A DNA stretch of 64,000 nucleotides from Poriferisodalis sp965262965 (GCF_965262965.1 NZ_OZ253573.1:868001-932000), one strand, 5' to 3'; positions 45,712 to 54,923 are shown, counted from the stretch's first letter. Translations and numbers: made by a program. The notes: generated by a model from the letters alone, not told the origin.

Positions 45712-46173
45712 GTGACCGAGGTCCCCGGCGTGACGACAGTGCAGCCTCCCGAGAGGCTTCTGCGCGCCTGCCACCTGCCCGCTTTGATCGCGGATGACGA
45801 CGGGCGTGGCCGTGTCGTCGCGCTCCGCCAGTTCGTCAAGGATTGGGCAGCGTCCGATGACGTTCGGCGCCGCCGCATGGTCGCCGACGCTCCGCTACGG
45901 CACCGGCCCTGGCATCGGCTCGGACCGCGTCGTTTCGATCTCGCCAGAATCGCTGCGGTAGTGGACGGGCTGTGCGAACGCGACAATCTGAGCCCTCCCG
46001 CGTGGGTGGCGTCCCACCGAGCCGATCGGCCCGTGTCGCTGACCCAGCAGCGGCTCGCTCCGACCAAATGGAACGCATGGGTCCGCTCGGTCGCGCCGCC
46101 GGCATGCGAGCGGCACAACGTCTGGTTCGTGCCGACCGCTCTCGACGACTACCGGGTGCATGGCTTCCGCTGA
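45712..46173 (+). CDS. Conserved protein upstream of a nucleotidyltransferase (putative antitoxin/partner)
   Basis: A ~153-residue basic protein (GTG at 45712; an in-frame GTG at 45652 would add 20 residues). It has FVKDWAASDDVRRRRMVADAP, the helical DLARIAAVVDGLCERDN and a C-terminal CERHNVWFVPTALDDYRVHG. It overlaps the next gene by 14 bp. I recall proteins of this kind accompanying DUF6036-type nucleotidyltransferases as the first gene of a two-gene module, which suggests the antitoxin or partner role. The biochemical function is unknown. Confidence 0.55.
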   Translation: MTEVPGVTTVQPPERLLRACHLPALIADDDGRGRVVALRQFVKDWAASDDVRRRRMVADAPLRHRPWHRLGPRRFDLARIAAVVDGLCERDNLSPPAWVASHRADRPVSLTQQRLAPTKWNAWVRSVAPPACERHNVWFVPTALDDYRVHGFR

Positions 46174-46765
46174 TCGCCGCACCACAGCGGGGGCGTCCCT
46201 GTTCGCCGCACCGGAGATGCTGCGGTACTTCGCGGAGCTCGACGAGCTGCTCACCCAAAGCGGCGTTGTCGAGCAGCTCCACCTTCACATTGCCGGCGGC
46301 GCCGTCATCGCCACCAAGTCGGATTCGAGACTCACAGCCGATGTCGACGTCATCTCCGAAGGCATGACCGCTCGGCTGCGTCGCTCCGTCGAGGAAATCA
46401 GCCGCCGCCATCCCGGCCTGCGAGCGGACTGGCTCAACGACGGCGCCAAGCTCAAACGTGTCAACCTCCCGATCGAGCCCGAGCGCATCTACACCGGCCA
46501 CAGTCTCGTCATCGACTCCGCAGGCGACCGCTACGTCCTGGCCATGAAGCTCGTGAGCGGACGGCCGATCGACGAAGCAGACTGCGAACTCCTCATCCGA
46601 GGCCTCGGCATCCGCACCGAGACCGAGCTGCTCGACCTGCTCACCCAAGCCGTGCCCGCTCATCTCCAGACACCCGCCATGGGCTACTTCGCCGCCGACA
46701 GGCTCGACAGCGCCTACCCCAGCCGGCGAAGTCAGCGACGATCGAGCAGTGGACCGTCGCTGTAG
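46160..46765 (+). CDS. DUF6036-like nucleotidyltransferase (putative toxin)
   Basis: A 201-residue protein with a minimal nucleotidyltransferase core: HIAGGAVIATKSDSRLTADV followed by DVISEG gives the Gly-Gly and two Asp of the catalytic strand. The later YVLAMKLVSGRPIDEADCEL supplies the Lys/Asp segment seen in AbiEii-like and DUF6036 proteins. Such enzymes add nucleotides to tRNA or proteins and act as toxins in some systems. It overlaps its partner gene and lies between two IS1182-like copies. The last ~20 residues after FAADRLDSA are low complexity. Confidence 0.65.
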   Translation: MASADRRTTAGASLFAAPEMLRYFAELDELLTQSGVVEQLHLHIAGGAVIATKSDSRLTADVDVISEGMTARLRRSVEEISRRHPGLRADWLNDGAKLKRVNLPIEPERIYTGHSLVIDSAGDRYVLAMKLVSGRPIDEADCELLIRGLGIRTETELLDLLTQAVPAHLQTPAMGYFAADRLDSAYPSRRSQRRSSSGPSL

Positions 46766-46786
46766 CCCGACTCAGCCCGCCCCGAC

Positions 46787-48489
46787 CTAGGAGGGTGGTC
46801 GGAAAGTCTGGGTGTGGGTCCTGGTGTTGGGGGTTGTGATCGCGGATGATGGTGGGGTGCGCGGTTCGGCTGATGGTCAGGGTTCGATTTTCGATGTCGG
46901 GGTGATGGTGGGCGATCTGCTCGACTCTGAGGGGTTCTTGGTGACGTTGGGGCAGGCTCGCGGCGAGCTGTTTTGTGATGCGGATTTTGATGCGTTGTAT
47001 GCGTCTGGTCGTGGTCGGCGGTCGCATCCGCCGTCGGTGGTGGCGGCGTTGTTGTTGTTGGGGTTGTTCTATGGCGTGTCGGACCGTGAGGCTGAGCGGC
47101 GGTCGCGGTTCGACATGTCGTGGAAAGCGGCGCTGGGTCTGCCGTTGGAGCATCGCGGGATCGCGCATGTGGTGCTGGTGGAGTTCCGGGCGCGTCTGGT
47201 GCGCGCCGGGATGGAGTCGTTTTTGGGGGATCGTGTCAAGATCGCAGCCAAACGCGCCGGGGTGATCGGCCATCGACGCACGATGGACTCGACCGGTGTG
47301 GCGGACTGCGTGCTGACCCAGGACACGATCACGCTGATCAGGTCCGGGGTCCGCAGGTGCGTCGGGGCGCTGGCAGCGCTCGACGCCGGGGCCGCAGCGG
47401 AGTTGGCGGGGCTGTTGTCGCGCGACGACTACGGGCGGCAAGGCAAGCCGCAGGTCATGTGGGCAGACCCCCGGGCGCGGGCTGCTTTGGTCGCGGAGCT
47501 GTTCGGCGACGCCGAGACCGTCATCGGGTTCTGCGCCCGTTTCGACGATCCCGGCCTGGCAGCAGCGGTCGAGCTGTTGAGGGTCGTGGCGGGCCAGGAC
47601 ATCGAGATCGCCGCCGACGACGACGGAGCCGAAACAGCACGGATAGCTCAAAGGGTGGCCCCGGGCCGGGTCGTCTCCACAGTCGATCCCGACGCCCGGC
47701 ACGGGCACCGTTCGCGCACCGACCGCTACGACGGATACAAGCTGCACGTCTCTGCGGATGTGGACTCGGACCTGATCTGCTCAGCGACCGCGACGCTCGC
47801 GACCGTCCACGACGCCGCGGTGATCGGTGACCTCATCGACGCCGACCCGGTCCCGGTCGCGGAGATCATCGCCGACACCCACTACGGATCCGGGCCCACC
47901 CGCCGAGCGATGGCCGACCGAGGCATCGACCTCGTCGCGCCCGCCGCGCCGATCCCGGCCCGCGAGGGCATGCTCACCAAAGCCGACTTCGACATCGACC
48001 TCGAAACCGCCACGGTCACCTGCCCGCAGGCAAACACCGCACCCATCCCGCCGCCGAACGGCGCCAGGTGCGGTTCGCGGCAACGGACTGCTCCCAATGC
48101 GAGCTCAAGGCGCGATGCACCACACGCGACGGCGGCCGCATCATCGAGATCAATCCCCACGAAGAACTCCTCGCCCCCGCGAGAGCACAACGCCACGAAC
48201 CCGAATTCCTCGCCAGATACCGACTGCGATCCCAGGCCGAACGCAAGATCGCCCAGATCAAGTCCCGCACCAAAAACGTCCCCTGGCGCGGCCTCGACAA
48301 AGCCAACCTGTGGCTCGACCTGCGCATCGCCGCCCTCAACCTCGACCGCGCCGGCCGCCTCGGCATCATCAGGCAGAACACCCGCGCCCACCCCCGGCCC
48401 GAACCCACAACCCGGGGTGACCCGACCACCACCACCGGTCACACAACCGCGCACGCACAACACACCCCAATTGCCGACCACCCTCCTAG
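46787..48489 (+). mobile_element. IS1182-like insertion sequence, copy 2
   Basis: Inverted repeats CTAGGAGGGTGGTCGG at 46787-46802 and the complement at 48474-48489. It is 1703 bp and in the same orientation as copy 1. It lacks the 7-bp duplication of copy 1 but has the same downstream frame change. Its right-end CTAG is shared with the end of the IS982-like element at 48486. Confidence 0.87.
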
Positions 48490-48493
48490 ATGA
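46812..48493 (+). CDS. IS1182-like transposase, copy 2, with -1 frame change
   Basis: One frame from ~46812 carries the N-terminal domain (VTLGQARGELFCDADFDALY), EAERRSRFDMSWKAALG and the DDE region (RRTMDSTGVADCVL, RYDGYKLHVSADVD, DTHYGSG). Near 48025 the conserved continuation (TCPAGKHR then RRQVRFAATDCSQCELKA and QAERKIAQIKSRTKN) lies in the -1 frame, which runs past the right inverted repeat to a TGA at 48491. The same change in copy 1 means it predates their separation. It is either a fixed defect or a frame-shifting site needed for full-length transposase. The exact start (several GTG codons) is unclear. Confidence 0.75.
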
Positions 48494-49515
48494 TTAGTTC
48501 CAAGGTTTTAGTGGTCGTATGCGGTGAGTGAGCGTGCTGGTCGGCTGTGTCGGTAGGTGTCGTTGTGCCAGATGGCGGCGGTGAGGGCGAGGAGCCGTGT
48601 CGCGATGCGCACGGCGACGCCGGCGCGGGTGCGGCCTTTGTGGCGTTCGAGGGTGAGTTGGCCTTTGAGGGTCCAGTTGATCGATTCGATGATCTGGCGC
48701 AGGGGCCGCAGGAACTTTGCGCGGGGCCGCGGGGCCTCGGTTCGGGTGGCGGGGCGCAGCACGGTGATGCCGTCGTCGTTGAGGTCGGCTTCGAACGCAG
48801 CGCTTCGGTAGCGGTTGTCGGCGATGAGGGTCTGGCCCGGCCGGGCGATGCGGGCCGCGTCGATCATGTCGGCGCAGACTTCGCGTTCGTCGGCTTTCGC
48901 GTCGGCGAGAGCGAACGCGACCGGCAGACCTGAGGGTGTGGCGACAAGGTGCAGCCGCAAGCCCCAGAACCAGCGGGAATGCGACGCGCACCAGCCGTAT
49001 TGGGCCCATCCCGCGAGGCCGGAGCGCTTTTGGGTCTCGCGGCTTCGGCCGCACTCGACCGGGGTGGAGTCCACCAGCCACACGTCGTCGTGCCACGACT
49101 CGCACTCGCGTGCGAGACACCCCATGACACGAGCGATCATCTCGCCGCTGCGCCGCAGCCGCTTGTTGTAGCCGTCGCGGTTCGCCAGATACGCGAACCA
49201 CGGCCGAAGATGCGCTTTCGCGTAGCGCACGAACTGCGACTCGTTGTCGAAGCCCAGCAGCGCCGAGAACACCGCCAAGGTGACCAGCTCCGCGTCGGTC
49301 AGCTTCGGGGCGAACCCCACCACAGGCCGCTGCGGCGCCAACCCAGGGTTCTGCGCCAACAGGTCATCGATCCTCACATACAGTGCGGCCGCGAGGGTGT
49401 CCAAGTCCGGGCCCATGCTGAGAACCTCCAAGATCGAAGCGTGAATACACACCCCGAGCTTGGACACCCTCACCCCACAACCGGTGGACCCCACCCCTAG
49501 GAACTAACCATCTAG
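48486..49515 (-). mobile_element. IS982-like insertion sequence
   Basis: Terminal inverted repeats are CTAGATGATTAGTTCC (48486-48501) and, on the complement, CTAGATGGTTAGTTCC (49500-49515), 15 of 16 identical. It contains one intact transposase gene. Its left CTAG coincides with the right end of IS1182-like copy 2, so one element probably inserted at the tip of the other. Confidence 0.8.
48508..49416 (-). CDS. IS982-family transposase
   Basis: A 302-residue DDE transposase. Signatures include WLVDSTPVECGRSRETQKRS (first Asp), FWGLRLHLVATPSGLPVAF, LIADNRYRS (second Asp) and the C-terminal IIESINWTLKGQLTLERHKG (Glu) with RTRAGVAVRIATRLLALTAA. The order and spacing agree with IS982. No frameshift is seen. 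The ATG at 49416 is preferred to 49494, which begins near the inverted repeat. Confidence 0.88.
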   Translation of the reverse strand: MGPDLDTLAAALYVRIDDLLAQNPGLAPQRPVVGFAPKLTDAELVTLAVFSALLGFDNESQFVRYAKAHLRPWFAYLANRDGYNKRLRRSGEMIARVMGCLARECESWHDDVWLVDSTPVECGRSRETQKRSGLAGWAQYGWCASHSRWFWGLRLHLVATPSGLPVAFALADAKADEREVCADMIDAARIARPGQTLIADNRYRSAAFEADLNDDGITVLRPATRTEAPRPRAKFLRPLRQIIESINWTLKGQLTLERHKGRTRAGVAVRIATRLLALTAAIWHNDTYRHSRPARSLTAYDH

Positions 49516-49564
49516 GTCCGTCGGGGCACGAAGAGTTTCTCAGCACCAGCCGAGGCAGGGTGGG

Positions 49565-49858
49565 TTACCGGCGAGGCCCCACTGTCTCTGTCGTTTCTGC
49601 GACAACCATTGGCCCGTACTTGCGTTGCGCGGCTTGCTTCGACACCCCCAGCATGGCCCCGATCATGGACCAACTTCGACCTTCGGCACGTGCTGACCGC
49701 ACAGCCTCTACAAGCTCGTCGTCGATGGTGTCACGTCGGGTCGCGAGTTCGCTGATGAGCTGAAGCGATGCGGTGTCGGCTACGACGAGATCTGCTCGGT
49801 CAACTCGATCCGCCCACTCTTCCAGCGCCTCGGCGCGCTGCGCACTTGTCAAGCTCAT
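49565..49858 (-). CDS. Small helix-turn-helix-like protein
   Basis: A 97-residue acidic protein. Residues ~60-88 (ARAEGRSWSMIGAMLGVSKQ) fit a helix-turn-helix of the kind found in small regulators and antitoxins. The N-terminal half is helical and charged. No cognate toxin is adjacent. It lies 50 bp from the IS982-like element. Confidence 0.6.
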   Translation of the reverse strand: MSLTSAQRAEALEEWADRVDRADLVVADTASLQLISELATRRDTIDDELVEAVRSARAEGRSWSMIGAMLGVSKQAAQRKYGPMVVAETTETVGPRR

Positions 49859-49921
49859 CGCGTCAACGAATCTCTCAAAGATCCCTGGTGAATAGTCATG
49901 GCATGAATGATCGCAGCCGCG

Positions 49922-50458
49922 TCAGAGCTTGGCGGCGACTTTCTGCAGCGTGTTCCAGTTGCGGGCGGTGACGACGATGCCGAGACGTTTTTCGAGGTAG
50001 GCGTACGACAGGGTCATCGCCTTGACGCCCTCCGGCGTCCACACGAACGCCTCGGTGCCCGCGATCGCGAGGGCTTCGGGGTTGTGGTCTTCCTCCAGGA
50101 GCGCGGCTGCCGCTGCCACGCCGGGCTCCTCGGAGAGGAAGCTCACCAGATAGCGGGAATTGTCGGTAACGGCCTCCCGAAGCGGATTGCGGTCGAGCAC
50201 CGCGCGAATCTGGTCTGCGGTTCGAGCGACACAGGGAACGTTGACGTCGAACTCTTCGGAGAGCAACTGCTGCACTGCGGCGGCGACCTCGTCGGCCACC
50301 GCCGATTCAGCCGTGAGAATCACGTTCCCGCTCTGCAGGACGGTGGCAACGTCGTGATAGCCCATGTCCACCAAAACCGACCTGAGCTGTGCCATCGGCA
50401 CTCGGTTACGGGTTCCGACGTTGATGCCGCGGGGCATGACGAGATAGCGCTCAGACAT
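49922..50458 (-). CDS. DUF1697 family protein
   Basis: A 178-residue protein with the DUF1697 pattern: RYLVMPRGINVGTRNRVPMAQLR at the start, VLQSGNVILTAE, a middle TADQIRAVLDRNPL and a C-terminal RNWNTLQKVAAKL. This family is widespread in actinobacteria and has no established function. Confidence 0.85.
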   Translation of the reverse strand: MSERYLVMPRGINVGTRNRVPMAQLRSVLVDMGYHDVATVLQSGNVILTAESAVADEVAAAVQQLLSEEFDVNVPCVARTADQIRAVLDRNPLREAVTDNSRYLVSFLSEEPGVAAAAALLEEDHNPEALAIAGTEAFVWTPEGVKAMTLSYAYLEKRLGIVVTARNWNTLQKVAAKL

Positions 50459-50581
50459 CGCGGTCAGGAATGTCGATGAGGCGGCCGCGTGGAATGAGGC
50501 GGTCGGAGTCGTGCGCCAGCTCTTGGTTCATGAGCGGGTGCAACGCCATGGGCAGGGAAAGCTCGCTCGTCGGCACGCACG

Positions 50582-50962
50582 TCATGGTTCAACTCGTTCG
50601 AGCCACCAGACGAACGATTCGGATTCCTCGAACGCAACAGCGTGCTCGGTCAGGAACTTGGCGAGCGCATCAACCAACTCCGGCACGTGATCGCCTGCCC
50701 CACGTGGGAACCGGCGCGAAGAAGTGAAGATCACGCCCGGGTGCCCTTGCCCGGCGGCGATTTTCGACTTGTGAAGAGCGGCGAAGTCCTTGACGTTCTC
50801 GGTGACCATTGCACGGCCGTCTGTCGTCGCAGCGATGAACAATTCGGCATCGGGTAACCCCGCCAGTTCGCTGCGCGCCTTGACGGCGACAACATCGTGT
50901 CCGAGCAGTCGCAGCTCAGCAGCGACCGCTGGAGCGTGCATCTCGTCCAGCAGCAGCCTCAC
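50582..50962 (-). CDS. DUF5615/Mut7-C-like PIN-fold toxin
   Basis: A 126-residue protein. The start MRLLLDEMHAPAVAAELRLL, then AELFIAATTDGRAMVTENVKDF, gives the acidic residues of the PIN-like DUF5615 fold. It is a likely RNase toxin. Its start overlaps the stop of the upstream partner by four bases (ATGA), as in toxin-antitoxin operons. Confidence 0.75.
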   Translation of the reverse strand: MRLLLDEMHAPAVAAELRLLGHDVVAVKARSELAGLPDAELFIAATTDGRAMVTENVKDFAALHKSKIAAGQGHPGVIFTSSRRFPRGAGDHVPELVDALAKFLTEHAVAFEESESFVWWLERVEP

Positions 50963-51381
50963 CCCGAGAGCAGTCGGCGCTCGTTTTCCCAGACGGCCAA
51001 CTCGAGCTCTGCTGCTTCGTCGTTCTGAGCGATCTCGGCGTCGATCTCGTCTGTGAATTCGGCGTAGTAGCGACTCGCGGCTCGGACCTGTGACTCTGCA
51101 AGGCCCATCTGGTCAGCGACATGGGCAGCTCGTACATCGAGACTGCCTTGTAGGTCTCGCAACAGTCCCACGATCTCCCACACGTCCGGTCCGGCAGCCA
51201 AACCGGCTCTGCGACCGCTTGGCCCGTCGCGGAACACGACCCCGGGGTGAGCCTCCATGCGGAGTCCTTCGTCGATCAATCGCTCGCCCACCGCAGAAAT
51301 CGATTCTGAGCCCAGGTGTGCTCGCCGCTTCAGACGGTCATACGCGCCCGGGCGCCGGAAGCGAATCGACAGAACCGTCAT
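50959..51381 (-). CDS. Putative antitoxin partner of the DUF5615-like toxin
   Basis: A 140-residue protein. The N-terminus MTVLSIRFRRPGAYDRLKRR and SISAVGERLIDEGLRMEAHP resemble a ribbon-helix-helix domain. The remainder (VWEIVGLLRDLQGSLDVRAA and YYAEFTDEIDAEIAQNDEAA) is helical and acidic. Similar two-domain proteins precede DUF5615 genes. The ATG at 51381 is used; sequence upstream of it is AT-richer and probably contains the promoter. Confidence 0.65.
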   Translation of the reverse strand: MTVLSIRFRRPGAYDRLKRRAHLGSESISAVGERLIDEGLRMEAHPGVVFRDGPSGRRAGLAAGPDVWEIVGLLRDLQGSLDVRAAHVADQMGLAESQVRAASRYYAEFTDEIDAEIAQNDEAAELELAVWENERRLLSG

Positions 51382-51409
51382 AGTGACATTGTAGTCATTT
51401 GTCACCGTG

Positions 51410-52351
51410 TCAGTATTGGCGGGGCCAGACCCTGGGGAAGCGTTCTGCGCCGTCGAGATTGTCGCCGTCGTCGAGCCCCACGGTGTTGCGGAACGGTTCG
51501 GGGAACGACGGCCGCTTGAAGAAGGTGACGTCGCCGCCTGCGAAACGCACCGAAGCCGCCCGCCGCAGCCGGTCCGCACTGACGTTGCCAAGCGAGCCGT
51601 GCAGCGTCATCCAGTGATGCACGATGACATCGCCCGGACCGGCCTCGTACCTGCGAACGTCGAAGTCGTCGGGATGGTCGTCGATCGCAGGCAGGTCATC
51701 GAGACCGTCGAAGTTCAGCCCCGGAATATTCATCGTGCCCTTCGAGGTCACGAAGTCGTTCGGCTTGAACACCTTTCCCCAGCGGTGGCTCCCGGCGACG
51801 TAGCCCATGACGCCGGATTCCATCGTGACCTCGTCGACGGGAACCCAGCAGACCGCCACCTTGGTGCCTTGCAGCAGCCAGTACGGCTTGTCCTGGTGCC
51901 ACGGCGTGCGCACGCTCGAACCGGGCTCTTTGAGGAACATCTGGTCGCTGTACAGGTTCACTCGCTCGCTGCGGGTCAGCGCAGCGACCACCTCGGGAAG
52001 CGGACCCGTCACATGCAGGTCGCGCAGCCCCTCGTGCCAGCTGCACGCATCGGTCTCCACGATGCTGCGACCTTCCGGCAACCGATCGGGCTCGATCGCC
52101 AGCGTCGAGGCATCGTGATCGTCCAGCATCTGGCGCACGCGATCGGCGACGTCCACCCGGCTCCCGGCCCGGCTCGCGCCCGATACCAGCCCTTCGCGCC
52201 CCGTCTCGGTATCCCGGTTGAACACTTCGTCGAGGGCTGCTCGAAATTCGTCGACCCAGCCCGCCGGGCAGATGTCGCGCAGCACGACGACGCCGTCTCG
52301 GTCATATGTCTCCAACTCGGCGTCGGTCACCGATCGGGTGGCGTCAATCAT
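51410..52351 (-). CDS. Phytanoyl-CoA dioxygenase (PhyH) family oxygenase
   Basis: A 313-residue Fe(II)/2-oxoglutarate oxygenase. The facial triad is His-x-Asp in TPWHQDKPYW and the distal His in VHHWMTLHGS; Arg in RLRRAASVRF probably binds 2-oxoglutarate. These enzymes hydroxylate acyl-CoAs or small natural products. A degraded near-copy lies at 61200-61978, and a more distant relative at 55649. It is 21 bp downstream of the F420-type reductase gene on the same strand. Confidence 0.89.
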   Translation of the reverse strand: MIDATRSVTDAELETYDRDGVVVLRDICPAGWVDEFRAALDEVFNRDTETGREGLVSGASRAGSRVDVADRVRQMLDDHDASTLAIEPDRLPEGRSIVETDACSWHEGLRDLHVTGPLPEVVAALTRSERVNLYSDQMFLKEPGSSVRTPWHQDKPYWLLQGTKVAVCWVPVDEVTMESGVMGYVAGSHRWGKVFKPNDFVTSKGTMNIPGLNFDGLDDLPAIDDHPDDFDVRRYEAGPGDVIVHHWMTLHGSLGNVSADRLRRAASVRFAGGDVTFFKRPSFPEPFRNTVGLDDGDNLDGAERFPRVWPRQY

Positions 52352-52372
52352 CGGGCGGCTCCCGATCGAGGG

Positions 52373-52792
52373 TCAGTTGCGGGTCAGGCGGAAGACGGGG
52401 ATCTCGCGGCCGTGCTCACCGGCGCTCTTCTCGTACTCGGCGAATTGCGGCATCATCGCAGCCTGGGCGTCGAAGAGCCGCTTGCGCTCATCGCCCTCGG
52501 TGAGGTGCGCTGTGGCTTCCCAGGTCTCGGTGCCGACCTCGACCGTGACCGTCGGATTGGCGACGAGGTTGTAGAACCACAGCGGATTCTCAGGGGCGCC
52601 GCCCTTGGACGCGATGACCACGATGTCGTCGCCGTCGGTCGAGAACACGAGCGGCGAGCACAGCTCACGGCCGGTCTTCGCGCCCGTCATCGTGACCAGG
52701 ATCATCGGAGCACCCTTGAGCCAACCGCTGCAGTTGCCGTCGTTCTCACGGAACTCCTTGATCACGCCCTCGTTCATCTTCAGAAAGTCCAT
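52373..52792 (-). CDS. F420H2-dependent nitroreductase/quinone reductase (Ddn family)
   Basis: A 139-residue single-domain split-barrel protein. GWLKGAPMILVTMTGAKTG and VIASKGGAPENPLWFYNL with VANPTVTVEVG are the Ddn signature. Such enzymes reduce quinones or nitro compounds with reduced F420, supporting an F420-making actinobacterium. The gene is followed by a PhyH gene with a 21-bp gap. Confidence 0.87.
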   Translation of the reverse strand: MDFLKMNEGVIKEFRENDGNCSGWLKGAPMILVTMTGAKTGRELCSPLVFSTDGDDIVVIASKGGAPENPLWFYNLVANPTVTVEVGTETWEATAHLTEGDERKRLFDAQAAMMPQFAEYEKSAGEHGREIPVFRLTRN

Positions 52793-52907
52793 CGGGTGCT
52801 CCTGCCTGCCAGACGAGCCTGTGCCTCGTCACGTCGTGGATGCCGCGCCACAGCGACGACGGCGCACGTTAGCTGCACGCTTCGGGATTGCTCAGGCACA
52901 GTCGTCG

Positions 52908-54215
52908 TCAAGGCTCGGTTGGGCTTGCTGGCTCTGGTTCATCGAGCGTTGCCAGTGCGGCACGAGGCAACTCCAAGAGCACCTCAGCACCGCCGAGGGC
53001 AGCCGACTTGCCGATCTCGACCGTTCCGGAATGCCGGTCAACGATTGCCTTGACCAACGACAGACCGATACCGGCGCCGCCGGAGGCGCGCTGTCGGGAA
53101 CCGTCAAGTCGGACGAAGCGGTCAAACACCCGCTCCCGGTCGGCTGGAGCGATGCCTGCCCCGTCATCCTCGACGGTTGCCCGCACAGTGTCCGCAGAGC
53201 TCATCGTGGTGATCTGCACCCGGCTCGCGGCGTGGCAAACGGCATTCTCCACGACGTTGAACACCGCACGTTCGATCTGCGTGCCGGTGCCATATGCCAG
53301 AACGGACCCGTTGGATGAGACAACGATGTCGATATCGGCATCGTCCAGCCGGCTAGCGACCTCCCTGCACACCGCCGACAGATCGACGGTTGAGAAATCC
53401 CGGTCATCGCGCTGTGCATCGAGTCGAGCCAAGTCCAGCAAGTCTGCTGCCAGACCCTGCATTCGGCGGGCCTCGGTCTCGATCTTCGGGGCCAACTCGG
53501 CCAGTCGCTGGGGATCGCTGCTGATCTGGGCAATCTCCGATACGGCGACGATGGTCGCCAGTGGTGACTTGAGTTCGTGACTGGCGTCTGCCACGAACGC
53601 TCGCTGGCGTTCCGAGGCGGACTCGAGCCGGTCCAGCATCTCGTTCATCAATCCAGCCAGCTCTGCTATCTCGTCGTCGCCGCTGGGTTCCGGTACTCGT
53701 TCATCAAGCGTCGACCCGCTGATCGCTGCGACACGACGGGAGATGTCGCGCACGGGTCGCAACGTCCGCCCGACAGCGATCCAGATCGCGGCGCCGAGGA
53801 GCAGCACGACAACCGGCACGATGATCTTCAGCGCATCTGCTACGGCGTCGACACCGTCGCGAACCTCTTGGATCGATGCCTCAGCGAGTTGCTCGTTTCG
53901 CAGATCGCTGCTTGAGGCTTGTTCTGGGTCGCCAGCAGAGCCATCGGCGTCCCGCTCGGCGATGCGAGCGCCGTCCTCGTGGGCTGCACCGCCTTCGGCA
54001 CCCTCTGCGTCGTCGCTCTCGCTGGACCCTTCGCCACTGGCCGCATGCGAAGCCGACTCCAGAGCATCGCCGAGTGCAGTCCGCGCATTGTTGGCAAGGT
54101 TGCGCTCCACGAGTTGCACGATCACTATCGAGGCCGTCACCAGCACGAGCGCGGCCACCACCGTTGCCGCCAGCGTGGTCCGAAACTGGACAGAACCGAG
54201 CCTCGGGAGCCTCAT
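52908..54215 (-). CDS. Sensor histidine kinase
   Basis: A 435-residue membrane kinase. Transmembrane helix 1 is ~14-33 (AATVVAALVLVTASIVIVQL), an extracytoplasmic loop covers ~35-130, and helix 2 is ~131-150 (IIVPVVVLLLGAAIWIAVG). A HAMP domain follows, then HisKA with the phospho-His in DASHELKSPLATIV, and HATPase motifs N (NVVENAVCHA), D (DDGAGI) and G (GAGIGLSLVKAIV). The loop is strongly acidic and Ser/Gly-rich, suggesting a cation or charged ligand, but this is inference. It overlaps its response regulator by four bases. Confidence 0.92.
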   Translation of the reverse strand: MRLPRLGSVQFRTTLAATVVAALVLVTASIVIVQLVERNLANNARTALGDALESASHAASGEGSSESDDAEGAEGGAAHEDGARIAERDADGSAGDPEQASSSDLRNEQLAEASIQEVRDGVDAVADALKIIVPVVVLLLGAAIWIAVGRTLRPVRDISRRVAAISGSTLDERVPEPSGDDEIAELAGLMNEMLDRLESASERQRAFVADASHELKSPLATIVAVSEIAQISSDPQRLAELAPKIETEARRMQGLAADLLDLARLDAQRDDRDFSTVDLSAVCREVASRLDDADIDIVVSSNGSVLAYGTGTQIERAVFNVVENAVCHAASRVQITTMSSADTVRATVEDDGAGIAPADRERVFDRFVRLDGSRQRASGGAGIGLSLVKAIVDRHSGTVEIGKSAALGGAEVLLELPRAALATLDEPEPASPTEP

Positions 54216-54889
54216 GTCGCCGGCTCGACAATGCGATAGCCGACGCCGCGCTGGTTGGTGATCGTCCTGACTCCGAAGGGCTCATCGAGTTTGCGACGCA
54301 GGTACCCGATGTACACCTCAACGATCTTGGGGTCCACGTCAGTGTCGAATCCCCACACCCTGGCGAAGATTTCCCGTTTCGATACGGGTGCCCCGCCAGC
54401 GCGCATCAACACTTCCAGCACTCCCAGCTCGGTCCGGCTCAGGGTGATCTCATGCCCCTGACGCCGAACTGAGACAGTCGCCGGATCGAACACCAGGTCC
54501 CCCACCTCCAGCACCGCTGGCCGGGGAGTCGGCGGCCGGCGGGCGAGAGCACGCAAACGGGCCAGCAGCACCACGAACGAGAACGGCTTCGCCAGGAAGT
54601 CGTCTGCACCGGTGTCGAGCGCCTCGGCTTCGTCCCACTCGCCGTCTTTCGCGGTCAGCATCAGGATCGGTGTCCAGTCGCCTTCTTCCCGCAGTGTCCG
54701 ACAGATCAGATAGCCGTTGAGGCTCGGCAGCATGATGTCCAGCACAATCACGTCGTAGCTGCCCTCGCGAGCCCGCCACAGGCCCGCAGCGCCATCGTGC
54801 TCGACGTCTGCGTTCATTCCGTGCTCTGCCAGACCGTCGCGAATCACTTCCGCCAAGTTGACTTCGTCCTCAACCAGCAGCACGCGCAC
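54212..54889 (-). CDS. OmpR-family response regulator
   Basis: A 225-residue regulator. The receiver has the acidic pair in VEDE, the phospho-Asp in VLDIMLP (~51), the Thr in LTAKDG and Lys in LAKPF. The C-terminal winged helix ends TNQRGVGYRI. It is first in the operon with the kinase and is divergent from the His-rich lipoprotein gene. Two CTGAGA direct repeats 11 bp apart lie 35 bp before its start and are a likely binding site. Confidence 0.93.
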   Translation of the reverse strand: MRVLLVEDEVNLAEVIRDGLAEHGMNADVEHDGAAGLWRAREGSYDVIVLDIMLPSLNGYLICRTLREEGDWTPILMLTAKDGEWDEAEALDTGADDFLAKPFSFVVLLARLRALARRPPTPRPAVLEVGDLVFDPATVSVRRQGHEITLSRTELGVLEVLMRAGGAPVSKREIFARVWGFDTDVDPKIVEVYIGYLRRKLDEPFGVRTITNQRGVGYRIVEPAT

Positions 54890-54923
54890 GTACCCATCTT
54901 GGCCGAGGTATGCCTAGAGGAAG

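Noticed and set aside
45403..45774. Minus-strand ORF of 123 codons between the IS1182-like copies
   Set aside because: It contains a plausible-looking segment (ADVRLLIRDLMSSR) but overlaps the plus-strand gene start and matches no family; left as unassigned.
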